From Litomosoides sigmodontis (taxonomy: Eukaryota > Nematoda > Chromadorea > Rhabditida > Onchocercidae): a DNA stretch of 64,000 bases. Position 1 is the first letter of the stretch. Every line of letters begins with the position of its first letter. Shown piece after piece: positions 14,560 through 29,500 of the stretch. A program made the position numbers and the translations under genes. The notes beneath the pieces were generated by a model, which saw nothing but the letters and a program-made list of their open reading frames with translations, did no database searches and had not been told where the DNA came from. The stretch spans positions 8,477,817 through 8,541,816 of the forward strand of contig OY718804.1 in assembly GCA_963070105.1 (NCBI GenBank), written 5' to 3'.

Positions 14560-17500
14560 ATGAGGACGTTAAAAAAGCGTAACGGACTGTTTCTGTCTCA
14601 ATTAAAATTACTGATGTGGAGGAATTTACTCCAACAAATTCGTTCGCCTGTATTTACTGCATTAGAATTCATCGTTCCATTACTGCTCATTGGCATTACA
14701 TTTGGCCTAATGATTGCGGTTAGTTCTAATTTCATTAGGAAAAAAAGAGCTAATAGGGTGAAATTGAAGTTACAAAAGTAAATTTTCATCAATTTTAAAC
14801 TTCATTTCTATAAATCATCGTCGATTTTCAAAATTTTCTATTACCTGCCTGCCTGTACAGCTGTAACTGATAATTATTATTTGTAATTATAATTCTACGA
14901 CTAATTAATGAAATATTTTCAGCTACGACACAAATACGAGCTTTCACATCCAGCAACAACATATAAGCCATGGCTAATTCAGGGATCGATCACTGATTTA
15001 ATTATGCCACCAGATTTCTCGCAAATCTTTGTTGTAAGTTCATTTGCAGCAAAATTGGAAAAAAAAACCTTGCTCTTTTTTTTTTTGAAATAATCCGAAA
15101 TAACGTTTTAATCGTTTAAAATCGTACCGTCGTTCATCGTCAGCAACAACAACAAAATGAAAGGGAAAAAAGTGAAGGGAGTAAATCGTTATTTTGAAAA
15201 GATATCATTGATGTTAGCTGGACCTTTGTGTGCCTTTCAGGATACCATTGTTGACACGCAGTACATCCTAAGCGGTAAAACGTTTAACGATGACTGTGTG
15301 TTTTTAAATGTCACAAGACAGGTCAACGATAGCAACATCGTTGCAAATATTCACTTAGAGATTGTTTATGCGCCAACTAATCCTGCTATTGATGAAATTA
15401 TGCAAATTATTCAGGTTTTAGTGCTTATCTTCCATCTGCGACCGTGTAGATAGATTAGCTGTAAATGTGGTCACTGATAACATAACTTCAATCTTTGTTT
15501 TCGTTTTTTTTTTTAAATATTTTTAATAGTTAAATTAAATTAATTATACAGCAACGATATACCACTTCGGATTTATTGAAACAGTTGGAAGATGAAATAT
15601 TCAAACAAATGATGGTAGTCGACTTCTTGCAAAAATTTTCAAATATGATGTTTAAGATGCTGAAAATATCATCCACAACAAAACTTACACGTAACTTTCA
15701 ACTATTAAATTGAATCAATCAAATCTGAAAGATCAATTTTGTGATAAAGGAATTTAAAATTTAAATTCAATTTACTCTATCGTATCGAGTTGAATGAACG
15801 GAACGATTTTTAGCTGTAAATGAATGAATCAATCTACGTAACAATATTGGGTTTTGAATATCCCTAATTGCCTTCACTAATAAAATATGAATCGAAATTA
15901 TCTTTTCAATGAATAATTCAATTTGTAAATTTCTGCTAAATTTTATAGCCAAAAAGGATAACGATGAATTGGTGAAGTACATTACGACTTCAATGTCGAA
16001 ACAGCGCTGCAATAATCCGATCATCGGTGCATCCTGCCCATCACTTTTTTTTTTTTAATCTTTTTAATAATTAAATTAAATTAATTACACAGCAACGATA
16101 TACCACTTCGGATTTATTGAAACAATTGGAAGATGAAATATTCAAGTGTCGCCAACACTTACAACTGTTATTTATAAGCAAATAAATCATTTCATTCCAA
16201 TTCCAATATATTCAATTACTCATTCCTTGCGAATCAAAATTCTTTTCATCTAAATTTGACTAATATTTAATTCTTAATTTTAACATCGCTGTGCGATAAA
16301 TGAGTTTCAATTCATATCTGTGAACTGTGTAACCAACAAACCGTCCTGTCGTAGGTGGCATTGTTTTTGATGAATCATTCGCAAACTCAGTGAACACAAC
16401 CGACACAATCGGTTATTCAATTCGGCTAACAAATGCAGGCCGTCGTTTTCATCCGACTTTAAGTGCTTCATTACCGTGGAATACAAAGATTAAATTTGCT
16501 GTACCAATTCGTATTGGACCGTTGCATAAGTCCAATCCAAGTGGTGGAAGTCCCGGTAATCAGCCTTTTTCAAATTTAAATTACTATTGAATAGTTATCA
16601 CAAATTATAAGTAATCGTTACTTTCTTACAAGTAACGCTCGCAGCAATTCCTCTAGTCAAATTAGACCATACACTTTTATTGCTTCAAGCAATAGGCATA
16701 CTTTATAACGACAGGTATAACAAATAAAATAGTTGTTAAAAGAGTTAAATATGAATGAATAAATGTTTCTTTTAGGTTACTGGCAAGAAGGTTTTCTAAC
16801 GTTGCAGAAAGCAATTGATGTTGCCGTACAGCAATATTTAACAAATAAAACAGCTAATGATTCTGTGTTACTGGTACCACCTCATTAAAATTGCTAATTA
16901 ATTTGATAATTACACTATTATTACTGACGTCTTATCCTAAATTCTCACAAATACTTCAACGATTGACAGGAGCACTAAAAACACGTAGCAGTTACAGTAG
17001 CCGTTGAAAGTACAGTAAGACCCATCACAGGTTTCACGCTTAATTCTCTACTCTCTTCTAGCTTCAACGTTTCCCATATCCGCCTTACAAGAATATTATC
17101 ATCGAACTTGGCGTGTACTTCCTCTCTACCGTTGTTGCATTTTCCTTCCTAATCAACGTTGTCTACATCGCACGAACGATTGTGGTGGAGAAAGAAGCTC
17201 AAATGAAGGTTTTCAATTAATTTCACTTCAATTAACTTCCAATATGCATTAAACTGTACGTGTAAGATGGTTAGACAAAACTACGCTCGGTGGAATTACA
17301 GTCACAATTTCAAGAAGTTTACCTGAAATAGCCAATAATTAATTAGGCTGAACTCTGAAACTACCAACCAATCAGTCAATGAAGTTTGCAGTCATACATG
17401 AAAGTAATGGGCTTGTCACAGTGGATCTTATGGCTTTCCTACCTTATAAGTAATTTTATCAAATTATCAATTAATGTGATTATTTTATCTTCGCTTTACT

Positions 17501-20500
17501 ACGTCATCACACCAAAAACTAATCCAACCTTAGCACTGGTCTTATTCATGCTTTACGCATTAAACGCAATATACGTAGCGTTTGCTGCTTCAGCCTTTCT
17601 TCATTCAGGTAAATCGTTTGCCTAAAATTTTTTAAATTGCGAATTTACAAAAGATAAAAAAGCTTCTGTTACACCCCTTATTTTTTAGTAAAAACTATTT
17701 TGTAAATTGTATTCTAAAATTTTCACTCCATTTCATCGAAATTTTCAAACTTATTTTTAACTTTAGCTTCACATATCATATGCAAAGTTAATTTTATAAA
17801 AAGGTTTTCAAACAATTTATTATTTGATAATTAGGCGCTGCTGCAATGCAAGTTGTACCGTTCATTTGGGTTGTATTGTATGGTTGGCATCTGATCTTTA
17901 ATATCAAAGATTTAATTTCACCTTTTTCACCGTCAATTCGCTTGTTGAATTCATTAAATCCAGATATTGCCCTCACATATGCATTAGGCTTTATGTGCCA
18001 GCATGAAACACTCGGTCGGTTTTACAACGAATTTTCAATTTTATTAATTATTAAGCTAATTGATCTCATACTTTATCTAAGTAATCATATCTATTCAGTT
18101 TCATAATTAAAACCATGATGATTCATGATAACGAATTATCTACTTTGAAAGTGTTGTATTACATATTGAAAAAAAAATTCACATGAAAACATACCTGTAA
18201 TAGCAAATACCGTAAGGCTTATTGCTAACAGCTATGAAATTATTTGTTGTGAAGAAAAAGCAACAAAAACACATCAGCATGGCGTGCATATATATGTACA
18301 TCATTAGCGTACTTTGATATTAAAAAATTAAATTTTAAAAATATAAATTAAAATGCTATTTTTGAAGATTAGTTTGAATGTTGCACGTATGCAATTTTCA
18401 AATTTTCTCGACCGACTCTCAGTAAGTTTTTTTTTTTTGCTAATTTAGGCTCAGGCGCATCGTGGTCTCAGCTGTTCGTAAATCCGACGCCGGATGAGCC
18501 GCTAACGCTAGGTCACTTCTTCGTGATGCTTATTGTCGATGCTGCCATTCTTGCTATCGTAACCTGGTACGTTGAAGCGGTGAATCCTGGCTTCGATGGA
18601 GTACCACAGAAACCATATTTCTTCCTGCAAGTGAACCTTACACTCTCTTTTCTATCACTCGCCAATCACCCAGTCATATAAATCATCAAATACCTCATAA
18701 TTCTGACGTTTATTTTCATAAAAAAATTGATTCATTTTTGCTGATAATTTTTAAAGTGCAATTTTATCCTAAAACATAAATTAATATTTGTTTGCTAACC
18801 GTTGCGCTCTTACAGTTTCATATGCTACTAGCATTCCAAACATTCCATTTTCATCATTTCACTTTTTTGTTTAGAGTGAAAAATTAATGAATTGTTTCAA
18901 TTTGTAGCGATCATATTGGTGTGGAAGGAATGAAAGTGAAAATTCACATAAATCTGTTCCGACAGACTTCAACCGCTCATCACACGTCGACCTCTCACTC
19001 ATCGAAGTTGCACCAAAAACTTCGCGAACAGCTGTGGAAATTGTCGATTTGTGCAAAGTTTACCGAAAATCTTTGCTGCATAAACTTCTGCACTGTAATT
19101 TTGTAAGTATTTTTGAGGCTTTGAATTTTTTAAATGAAACTTGCAAAGAGTGACAATTGTAGCAAGAAAAGCAAATTAAGACAAGAAAATAAGCAAATTT
19201 TATGATTTTACAATTTTTATGCTTTTTTTTATTGCAGCTAATTGATTTGGATTTAATTGAAGTGAAATTGAAAGATTCAATTTTCGCTGTCTGTCAAAAT
19301 TCTTTTTGCATGACTTACTCTTCGCTTACATTTAATCCAGTTAATTGCTTATTAGATTTTAATTTTATCTAATTTTAATCCATTAATTATTTATTTAAAT
19401 TCAATTTTAATTATTTAATCAAGCTTATTTCATCGATTAAAAGCAGTAATTTTGAATTTCAGAGTGAAAAGGAAGCGAAAGCTGTGAATCATTTATGTAC
19501 AAAAATATATTCCGGTCAAATTACAATCCTGCTAGGGCAAAATGGTGCTGGGAAAAGCACCGTATTTTCAATTCTTACCGGTATTCCTTTTTTTTTTTTC
19601 TGAGACACAATTTGCATTATTTTCAGTAATCCAAAAATCTTCTTGCATCGGAAAATTTCCTTTTGACTGCGATCATCTCTATTAAATTGTCACCTGTGAT
19701 TAAGGGCCTAAAAATTGAATTTTTCCAATTTCGTCGGTTTAGGTGTTCGAAAACCGACAAGCGGCACTGCATACATTGAGGGTTACGATATTCGGAAAGA
19801 CCTACCCGAAATTCAAACTCGGCTTGGATTTTGCCCACAGCACAATATTATTTTCGATTACCTAACTGTCATGGAACATCTTGAATTCTTTTGCGAGGTA
19901 TTTTCCGACAGGAATAGCAACGATTATTTATTTGACTATGTTTGATGCCAAAATGTTTTTTTTGTGAGAATAAATTTTCTGATTTGAAAATAAAATAAGC
20001 AATTTTTCGTGCTGAGATTTTTTCCTTAGCACTCTCAGAAACATTTTAGGATGTAAATCTTGCAGGAGGACTCGTTTAAAATTCGTCCTCAGTGCCTACA
20101 ATTTTCTTTCAAGCTTAATTTGCTTAATTGGAGAATCACTTAATTAAGGCTTATTAATTCAATTACTCAATTAAGGCACACATTACTTAATTTACTAAAA
20201 GGAGTGTGATGTATTTCATGGAAAACAATGAAATGATTCAATTACAGTTGAAAGGTCGTCAATGGCACGTGGAAGAAGCAAATGACTTGTTGCGCAAACT
20301 TAAAATTGACCATAAAGCGCACGTTTACGGACACTATTTATCCGGCGGTCAGAAGCGTAAATTATCCCTAGCAATTGCGCTTATTGGACGTTCAGAAGTA
20401 AACAAATTAAATTTTCTCAAATGTCGACATTCTTGCGCAATTTTTCGTATGCAAAGAGGAATATTAGTTGAATGTACTAGATGCTAGATCTTAGAATTCG

Positions 20501-23500
20501 ATGTTAAGGAAAATTAGAATAAATTACTAAAAGCTTGAGTCAAAAATTTTAGGCCTAAATTTTGCAGTCAGTAAGCCTGGAATAGTTAACTGCTGAATGA
20601 TGAAATCACATTTTTCAAAATTAATTTGCTATAATAATGTGAAAGTAAGATTCATTCTTTCTACTTTTTTTTCTTCTCATTTAAAACGTCGTTAGGTTGT
20701 GCTGCTAGATGAGCCAACTTCCGGAATGGATCCGGATTCACGTCATGAAACTTGGTCATTACTTCAGAGTGAAAAGGTTTGACCATTAATTTTCTTAACG
20801 AAAAGAAAATATCTGTGTAGTTCAATTTTCCTCCTAATAAAATGAATTTTAACAAATATTCAAATAATTTAGAGTTACATTTGTTTTTTATAGAAAAAAC
20901 GTACAATACTACTTACAACACATTACATGGATGAAGCGGATATTTTAGGCGATCGAATAACAATCGTAGCTTACGGCGAGTTACAGTGCTCTGGTTCAGG
21001 ATTATTTTTGAAACGAAAATACGGTAATTGTAATTTGTAATAAATTCAACAATGTTTTCTTGATAACTGCTTGTTCGATAAGTTTCGTGAAGAAATTTCT
21101 AAATTTTCCAATAAAATTAATTAAGCAAAATGGTAGACTGTTGCAAAATGACCAATGAAATGTGAATGTCCAGGTGGTGAATATCGACTAACAGTACTGT
21201 ACAGTAAGGAGAAGAAAGCAAATGAACATGCAGCAGAAGTACTGAAAACCTTAGCTTTACTTCGTCAATTCATTCGTGATGCTACGATTCATTCGTCGAA
21301 TGGTTTTGAAGTAACCTTTTTATTGCCAGCAGATGAGCGACAAAAGTAAGTTTAAAGTAAGGATAAGTAACTGGTTTGATTGCGGTGAAGAAACGGATAG
21401 AATATTTATTTGATGTTAAAGCTACACTCGTTTACCTCTCTCACTTACTTTCATTTACTGCTTCACTTGTTCAAACGTTCAAATTGAAATTTCACAATTT
21501 TTAAAACGCTAAATGATAAAAACGAGAAATTAAAATTTTCTTAGCTTTCCAACTTTATTTAAACAATTGGAAGAAAGCACTGCTCTACTTGGAATCAATA
21601 CATTTGGTGTATCGGCAACAACAATGGATGAAGTTTTTTTGAGGTATTTCTTTGTTCACTAAATCAATTCAATTTATTTTTAGAATTTCAATTTCTCCTT
21701 TGAGTATTTTTAGAGTATGTCAAAGTGCTGCCGAAAAATTGTTGTCTGTGTCGTCGGCTAATGACACTCCAGGCGATAAAAATCATCGCTTTGAAGTTTC
21801 CGGTACTGACTTACGTTCAAAATTTCTATCCACTAATCCTGTCATTTCAATGATGTATTTAAAAAATTTTAAGTGTTTAATAGATATTTAATTTATGTAT
21901 TGCGAAAATAGCGAAAATTTGATTTGAAAAAAATGTAATTGAAATTCTTCAATGAATACTTAACGTATTTAACGTGTTGATAGAGTACTTACGTGCAACT
22001 GAGTTATCGTAAAAATTGTCATACTCAACAAACATTTTTCAGATCTGAAATATGAAAATCGTCTAAAGGGTTACTCATATCATCTTCAACATTTCCGGGC
22101 AATGTTTCATAAACGTTTTGCATATTTCACTCGAAAGCGCTCATTTTTTCTGCTTGAATTATTATTTCCCGTAAATTTAAGTATAATTTTGCAAAAAAAA
22201 AAGCAAATACTTTTAAAACTTTTAATTCAATTACGAATTTCACCGTCCATTTTTAAGCAGTCGAGAGAATGAAACTAAAATTATTCGTATTTTTTGTGGA
22301 TTTGAAAAATAAAAAGCTTGATTATAGGCTATTTGTATGGTACTTATCATGAAGGCGTGCATGATAATACCTGTCCCGAAAGAGCAACCTAAGCTTCTGA
22401 TCGATCTTCAACCGTACTGTAGCGGTGGAATCAGTGCTAATATTAACGTGGAAAATACAACAGCAGGATATTTTCAACGGAACCTTCCAGAGTACACATC
22501 ATTCCTTCAGCTAATTAAGCCATTTATCCGCTAATATCTGCTAGCATTATAATTTAGATTAAGCTAGTGGGATTAGATGTCTTAGCAAAACTGCTTAGAG
22601 TCCAATTTTACAACAGTTAAATTATATCAATAGTGATTGAAACGAAGAAGTGAAGTTTGAAATTTGTCAAGCAAAACATTTTCAGTTCAAACATGCCTCG
22701 GTTATTGCTGTTCCACTTCAAGTTTATTTCAATTTCTTTCCAAAAAAATTTGAAATTTTTTTTTTTGAAGAAATTTGAAGAAAAAAATTGAAAACGAAAG
22801 AACTTCATCATAAACAAAATGCACATTTTAGAGTAATACAACAAGCAGCTTCTATAAATGCAATGCGCAAGTATCCGTTTCAATTGACCGCCACTGAAAA
22901 TATCAACGAAAAATTGATTGAAAGCTTACATGAAGTAATTTACACTTTTTTATTCAATTAAATCAGTTCAGATATTGATTGGCTACCGTACAAAACATTG
23001 ATTTATCGATCAGAGGCTTGCGCTTTTTTCCACCTCTTGCATTTCTATTAGGCCAATATTAATTAACTTAAGCTGAATTAAGTTTATTTCGATTAAATTT
23101 TAGGAATAAATTTATTTATTACATTTGAAATATTTGTAAAATATCCGTCGTTTTTTTTTGATAGATTAAATTTCTGAAAAAAGGTTAATAGTAAGCGGAA
23201 ATTTCCCCAACTACTATTTCATAGCAAAAAGATCGTGGTTTTGGCTTGCATAATCCGATCGCTTACAATTATTTCAACAATTTATTCATTCACGATTGGT
23301 TCATCGGTAAGTTCTTTGTTTTAATTACATTAATTAATTAACTTTACGTATTTATAAAACAGTTAATGAATTTCTTCTTCTTTTCAGCAATGTTCAATAA
23401 TTATGCACTACATTCGCCGCCGTTAGCGCTCAATCTTGCCGATATAGCAATCATAAATAAAAATATTCAACGAAATATTTCTATTCAAGTAAGCGCTTTT

Positions 23501-26500
23501 ATTTGTATCCGCTCAATTTTAATTTTAACTTAAAAAAAAGTACAATTGGCATTCGTTAAAACTCAATTCAATCTTTTGTTGAGTTTTTTTTGCACTCATT
23601 AAATTAATCTACTTGTAATTTTCCATTCCTACAAATAGTGTTAGTTCCTCCTGAAACAGGTCAGCAATCATCCATTACCGCCAACAGCATCGGATACGCT
23701 GAAAAGTCAGGACGTGATCAATCAGGCGGCGTTGACAATCGGTTTTGCAGCTATCATGTCAATGAGCGCCGTTGTTGCCAGCTTTGTCAATTTCATTATC
23801 TATGAGAGAACGACGAAGTGCAAACACATGCAGGCATCGTGTCAACTCTTTAAATTTCATGAAATTTAAACATTTTCCATCTCTGATAACGCCTTAGAGG
23901 AGTAGTCATATAAAAGTACACATTTCCTACTAATTGGAAAAAAAGTTTTTCGAAAATAAAACAAAAAAACTAAAAATTTTTTAATGTTATTAAATTTTGA
24001 ATTGAATTAAAATTAATTTCTAAAATTGTTTTACTATTAATTAATATTATAGATAATGTGTGGTTTGCGATATTGGACCTATTGGTTGACGGCATTTCTG
24101 TGGGATTTTACAGTGTTCCTAATACCTGCAACACTTTGCATCGGCGTCTTTTTCATCATTGATTTAAAAGTTGGTTAAACTTCACTGATTAAAATCAAAC
24201 TATCAATTAATATTTTAATTTTTTAATTTCAAATTTATATTCAAACAATAATATTGTTGTTATTTTATTTGCAATTAGATAAAAGTGATTGTAAATTTCA
24301 AAATATTTTGCTCATTGCAATTTTTCCTTCCTGTCGCATCTTTGTTAGCAGAAATTCCACCGGTCAATTTGGCTATTGCAATTTAGGAGTTTATAACAAG
24401 CAGTACAGTAACAGGAACGATATATTTGATTATGCTACTTTATGCGTTAGCTGAATTACCGTTCGTTTATTGGTGCTCTTCGTTGTTCAAGTCACCAACG
24501 ACTGGAAATGCAACGATATGCGTTTATAATTTTATTACAGGTCTCCTCACATTTCCGTAATTGAGCTGCCGTCGTAGCTGAGCAGTCTCTTCCTTCAAAT
24601 GCCATCATTAAGCGGTAGGAATGAAAGGAATGATGGAATTTTGAATTAGCTATCCGTCATGTGAGGGAAGTTTAGGAGTGTTCGTTTAGTAGGAGTTGAA
24701 TGAATGAATTCACTTCAAATTAAGAGCATTCACTAAAATAGGTATGATTGGCGCGGTTGCTGTTTCGATCGTTGAAAAAGCAAGCGGTAGAGATACGGCA
24801 AATACACTTTCCATCATTTGGTCATTGCTATTTCCCACGTATAATTTAAGTCTTTGCTTCTCAAAAGCTTACACAAACGAGCATACACGTGAAGCATGCA
24901 AAATTGTTGATTGCTCCATTGAGGAAGTTCGTAAAATTGCAAGAGAATGCTGTGGTGACAGTGATGGTTAGTTTAGTCTTTCGTTTGATAAATTTAATTT
25001 CAATGAGAGAAATTGTGAAATGAATATTAGGCAGTTTACGTCCACACTAATTAGTGTGAACGTTCCTCAATAGCAATGCAACTAGTAAAATTCATTCAAC
25101 AAATTCCTTACTGCATGATGAAGGATAGTTGAAATTGCAATTTGAAAAACCATACGAAACAAAAATTGTGTGGAAAATCGATTGGCTCAATAAATGCTAC
25201 GGCAATTTCAATGGCAAGCAAAAAAGGATGAAAATAATATTGCAATTAATGACCATTGACCATTGACCATTGGTATTTCCAGAGCGATTATACGTTGATA
25301 ATATGCTAATAAGTACGGGCAAAATGGGAATGGCATTAATGGTTCTCTTCCTCTTTCTTCATTCCATCCTTTTCTCACTTGCTATCGCTGCTTACGAGAT
25401 GAATTTTACCGCAATCATCCAACGATTGTTGCGAAGAGGTGCAGCGGCGGCAAGTGGTGCAGTTAGTTAATTGTCCACTCCAATTGTCCACATATGCTAA
25501 TTAATTAATGAAAGTAGAAATTTTGATTCTGACCGACTAACTTCCACTCTCGTTTCGCCCCTCCTAAATAATTCCATCTCGTTGTTCCTTGAGATTTGAT
25601 CAAATTACATTGGATTGATTTTGAAATTGATCTTTCTTGTTCGCAACTCATTGAAAGTTAAAGTATTTGAAATTTGAGGTGTTTTCAAAGCGAAAGAGCG
25701 GAAGAGTGTTTATAGGTAGGGAGTGTAGAGGGTGTGCAAAATTGCTACGAAGATATGGATGTTATCATGGAGAGAGAGAGGGTTGATAAGATGGGAAATG
25801 CTGACGCCTCAGTGATAGCACGTAATGTGGCAAAGCGCTACGGGAAATTGAACGCTGTAAGGAGCATCAGTTTTCACGTTGCAAGGGGCGAATGCTTCGG
25901 CTTATTAGGTTAATTTATGCAATTTATTTCCATCCCAATCCAAACTTACCATCTCTCCTCAATTGCCTGAGCTCATTGATTGTGCTGTTCGATGAGCGAA
26001 TTTATCTTTTTGTCAAATTTTTTCATTCAATTACAAGTGAAATTTCACTTCAACAAGGGAATTTATTTTCCAAAGATTTCGTTAATTGATGATTTGAATT
26101 GAAAGTGTAAAATTTCGAGGAACAAATGGAGCTGGTAAAACGACAACATTTCAAATATTGACCGGTGAGAGTAAGAGTTGTGCGGGTGATGCTTACATTT
26201 GTGGCTTCAATATCCAAACTCAGTGGAGAGAAGTTAGAATTACTAATTCTCAGTGCTAATAGTAGTTGATCTAAAAGCTTTCTTTTATTTTAAACTTCAT
26301 AACTGCAGTAGTTTTAAAGTTTCAAAAAGTGGAATTATCATTTATTGTGGTTTTTTTTTTCTTAAAGGCATATGATCATATTGGATATTGTCCACAATTT
26401 GATGCAATTATCGACGAAATGACCGGTCAGGAAACATTGCAAATGTTTGCACGACTACGTGGCGTCAGAGAGTGTGATATTACGCGAATGGTCGATTCGG

Positions 26501-29500
26501 TAATACGTGCCGTGGCACTTGATAAGTGCAGAAATAATCTGGTTAAAACATACAGGTTAGCTGCTTTCAGTGAGATTTTTATAAGACTTCTCATGCCACT
26601 TTGTTAGCTCTGATGAGTTCTGGGTAGTTTCACTTACTGCAATATACTTACCCATCGTGTAGTATGCCCGCAAAACAATATTTCCTAACTCCGTCTAATC
26701 TTTTAGCTCATGATTCCTTAGTGTTACGTGCAAATTTCGACTCTTAAACTTATAGCGATCGTACCACACTTGAAACACACAGTACATCGCAGCTCTTTAT
26801 GATGATGATTTTTAAAACGAAAGAATTTTCATAATCTGAATTGATCTGAAGAGTTAAAATTTACATATTCAAAAAATGAAACTAAAAAAATGATCAAATG
26901 AATGCTCAGCAGCAATATATTCAAATTCCTCCTTTTAGCTGTGAATTATATAAGTCATTTATTTTGAATGTGCGCAATTTTGTAGAAATTTTAAGCTGTA
27001 AATTGTTGCCACAAAGCTGTTAAGTCTTTTACTTGACGAGGAAGATTTGATGGGTGAAGCTGAGGAAGTGATCAGCAAGTTGCCGGACGTGCTTGCGTCC
27101 GATGTCAATTCCGAAATAGAATTTCAAATTAAAGCAATTAACGGCCATGAGGGATCTATTATGAAAAAGGGGAAATACAAGGGTCAAATTATGGGCTTGT
27201 TCACTAGTGGCGGTGATGCACCTGGAATGAACAGTGCGGTACGTGCAATAGTTCGAGTTGGTTTATATCTTGGTGCAAGGGTATTCTGTATCCATGAGGG
27301 ATATCAAGGCATGGTTGACGGTGGCATGTTTATTAAAGAAGCTACTTGGGAAACAGTTTCGGATATTATCCAGAAGGGAGGTACAGTAATTGGTTCAGCA
27401 CGTTGCAAGGATTTTCGAGAACGAGCAGGACGATTGAAAGCGGCGCAGAATCTGATTCGACATGGCATCACATCACTGGTGTGCATTGGTGGTGATGGAT
27501 CGTTGACAGGTGCTAACACATTCAGAAATGAATGGCCTGGACTGGTCAAAGATCTGTTAGCTGCAAAAGCTATCACAAAAGCAGATGCGGAGAGGTGCAA
27601 ATCAATTCAAATTGTTGGAATTGTCGGTTCGATTGATAATGACTTCTGTGGCACTGATATGACAATTGGAACGGATACTGCACTGCATCGAATCACGGAA
27701 GCTGTCGATTCAGTGCGCTCAACCGCTCACAGTCATCAGCGATGCTTCGTTATTGAGGTAATTTACAATTCAAGGAAAAATATTAAATTATAATTTTCTT
27801 CTCCTTAGCCAATGGATCACTTTTTCAGGTGATGGGACGTCATTGTGGCTATTTAGCACTAGCCGCATCACTAGCACTGGATGCCGATTTCTGCTTCATT
27901 CCGGAATGGCCACCACCTGTTCACTGGAAAAATATTCTATGTAAAAAACTGAAACAAATGCGTGAGGATGGAAATCGTGTCAACATTGTAATGGTCGCCG
28001 AAGGAGCTATTGACCATGTCGGTAGTCCAATAACGTCAAGTATGATTCGTGACGTAATCAAGAAGAATATGAAATATGATACTCGTATAACAATCTTGGG
28101 GCACATTCAACGTGGTGGCAGTCCATCTGCATTTGATCGACTACTGGGTTGTAGAATGGGAGCAGAAGCTGCGATAGCGTTAATGGAAATGAACAATGAA
28201 TCTGAACCCTGCGTTGTTTCCATTGATGGAAATCAGATGGTACGGATTCCACTGATGAAATGTGTGGAGCGTACAAAAGCTGTCAAAACGGCGATGGATT
28301 CAAAAGATTGGCCAATGGCTCTAAAACTTCGTGGTCGTAGTTTTCGACGAAACGTGGAAATGTATCGTACCTTATCGAAAATCCGTAAGCACGAGCCAGC
28401 ATCGGAGGGATTTAACATTGCTATTATGAATATTGGCTCACCATGCGCTGGTTATAATGCAGCAGTGATGAGCTGTGTCCGAACGGCCATTCTTCAGGGA
28501 TGTGTCCCGTACTGCATCTACAATTCCAATGAAGGCCTTGCGTCAGGTCAGTTTCGAAAAATGGAATGGAATGATGTGGCACTGTGGTCAGCGGAAGGAG
28601 GCTCATTCCTTGGTTCTCAGCCTACTCTTCCCAATGATGATACTTTACCATTAATGGCCAAGAATTTACTACGTTTCAATATCCACAGTTTAATTCTAAT
28701 TGGTGGTTTCAATGCCTATCACACGTGCTTGATATTTGCCCAAAATCGTAAAAAGTTTCCGCCATTCCGGATTCCAATGTCCATCATTCCGTCTACTATC
28801 AATAATAATATGCCGGGTACCGGTTTTACTCTTGGCGCTGACACGTCGTTAAATGAAATTTGCAAAATGATCGATAAAATCAAGCAATCAGCGACCGGTT
28901 CGAAACGTCGCGTTTTTATCATTGAAACAATGGGAAACCACTGCGGCTACTTGGCCACGTTATCAGCGATGGCAAGTGGTGCTGATGCTGCCTATATCTA
29001 TGAAGAAATTTTCAACGTACATGAGCTGATCAATGACATACGTGTGATTGCGGAAAAAATGAAAACCGGAGCTCAGCGTTATTTGATAGTTCGAAATGAG
29101 AAAGCATCAGATAATTACACATCTGAATTCATCCGACAACTATTTACGGAAGAGGGCAAAGGCGTTTTTACAACTCGAACCAATGTTTTGGGTCACACTC
29201 AACAGGGTGGTAATCCTTCACCGTTTGATCGGCTTTTTGCTGCTAAAATGGGTGCTCGAGCGGTGGTTCATCTTCTCGGACAAATGAAAGAATTCAAGAA
29301 GACAGGCCTTTGCCATCCTGGCACAGCAACGCTGCAAGGTCTCATTGGCAAGTACGTCTGTCTGACACCTGTTGAGGAGCTGATGGAAGATGTCGACTTC
29401 ACTCATTGCCTACCTATGGAGCAGTGGTGGATGAAGCTACGACCGCTGTTACGTATACTTGCAAAGCACGACTTCTGAAGATTCAACGAAACCAAAACTC

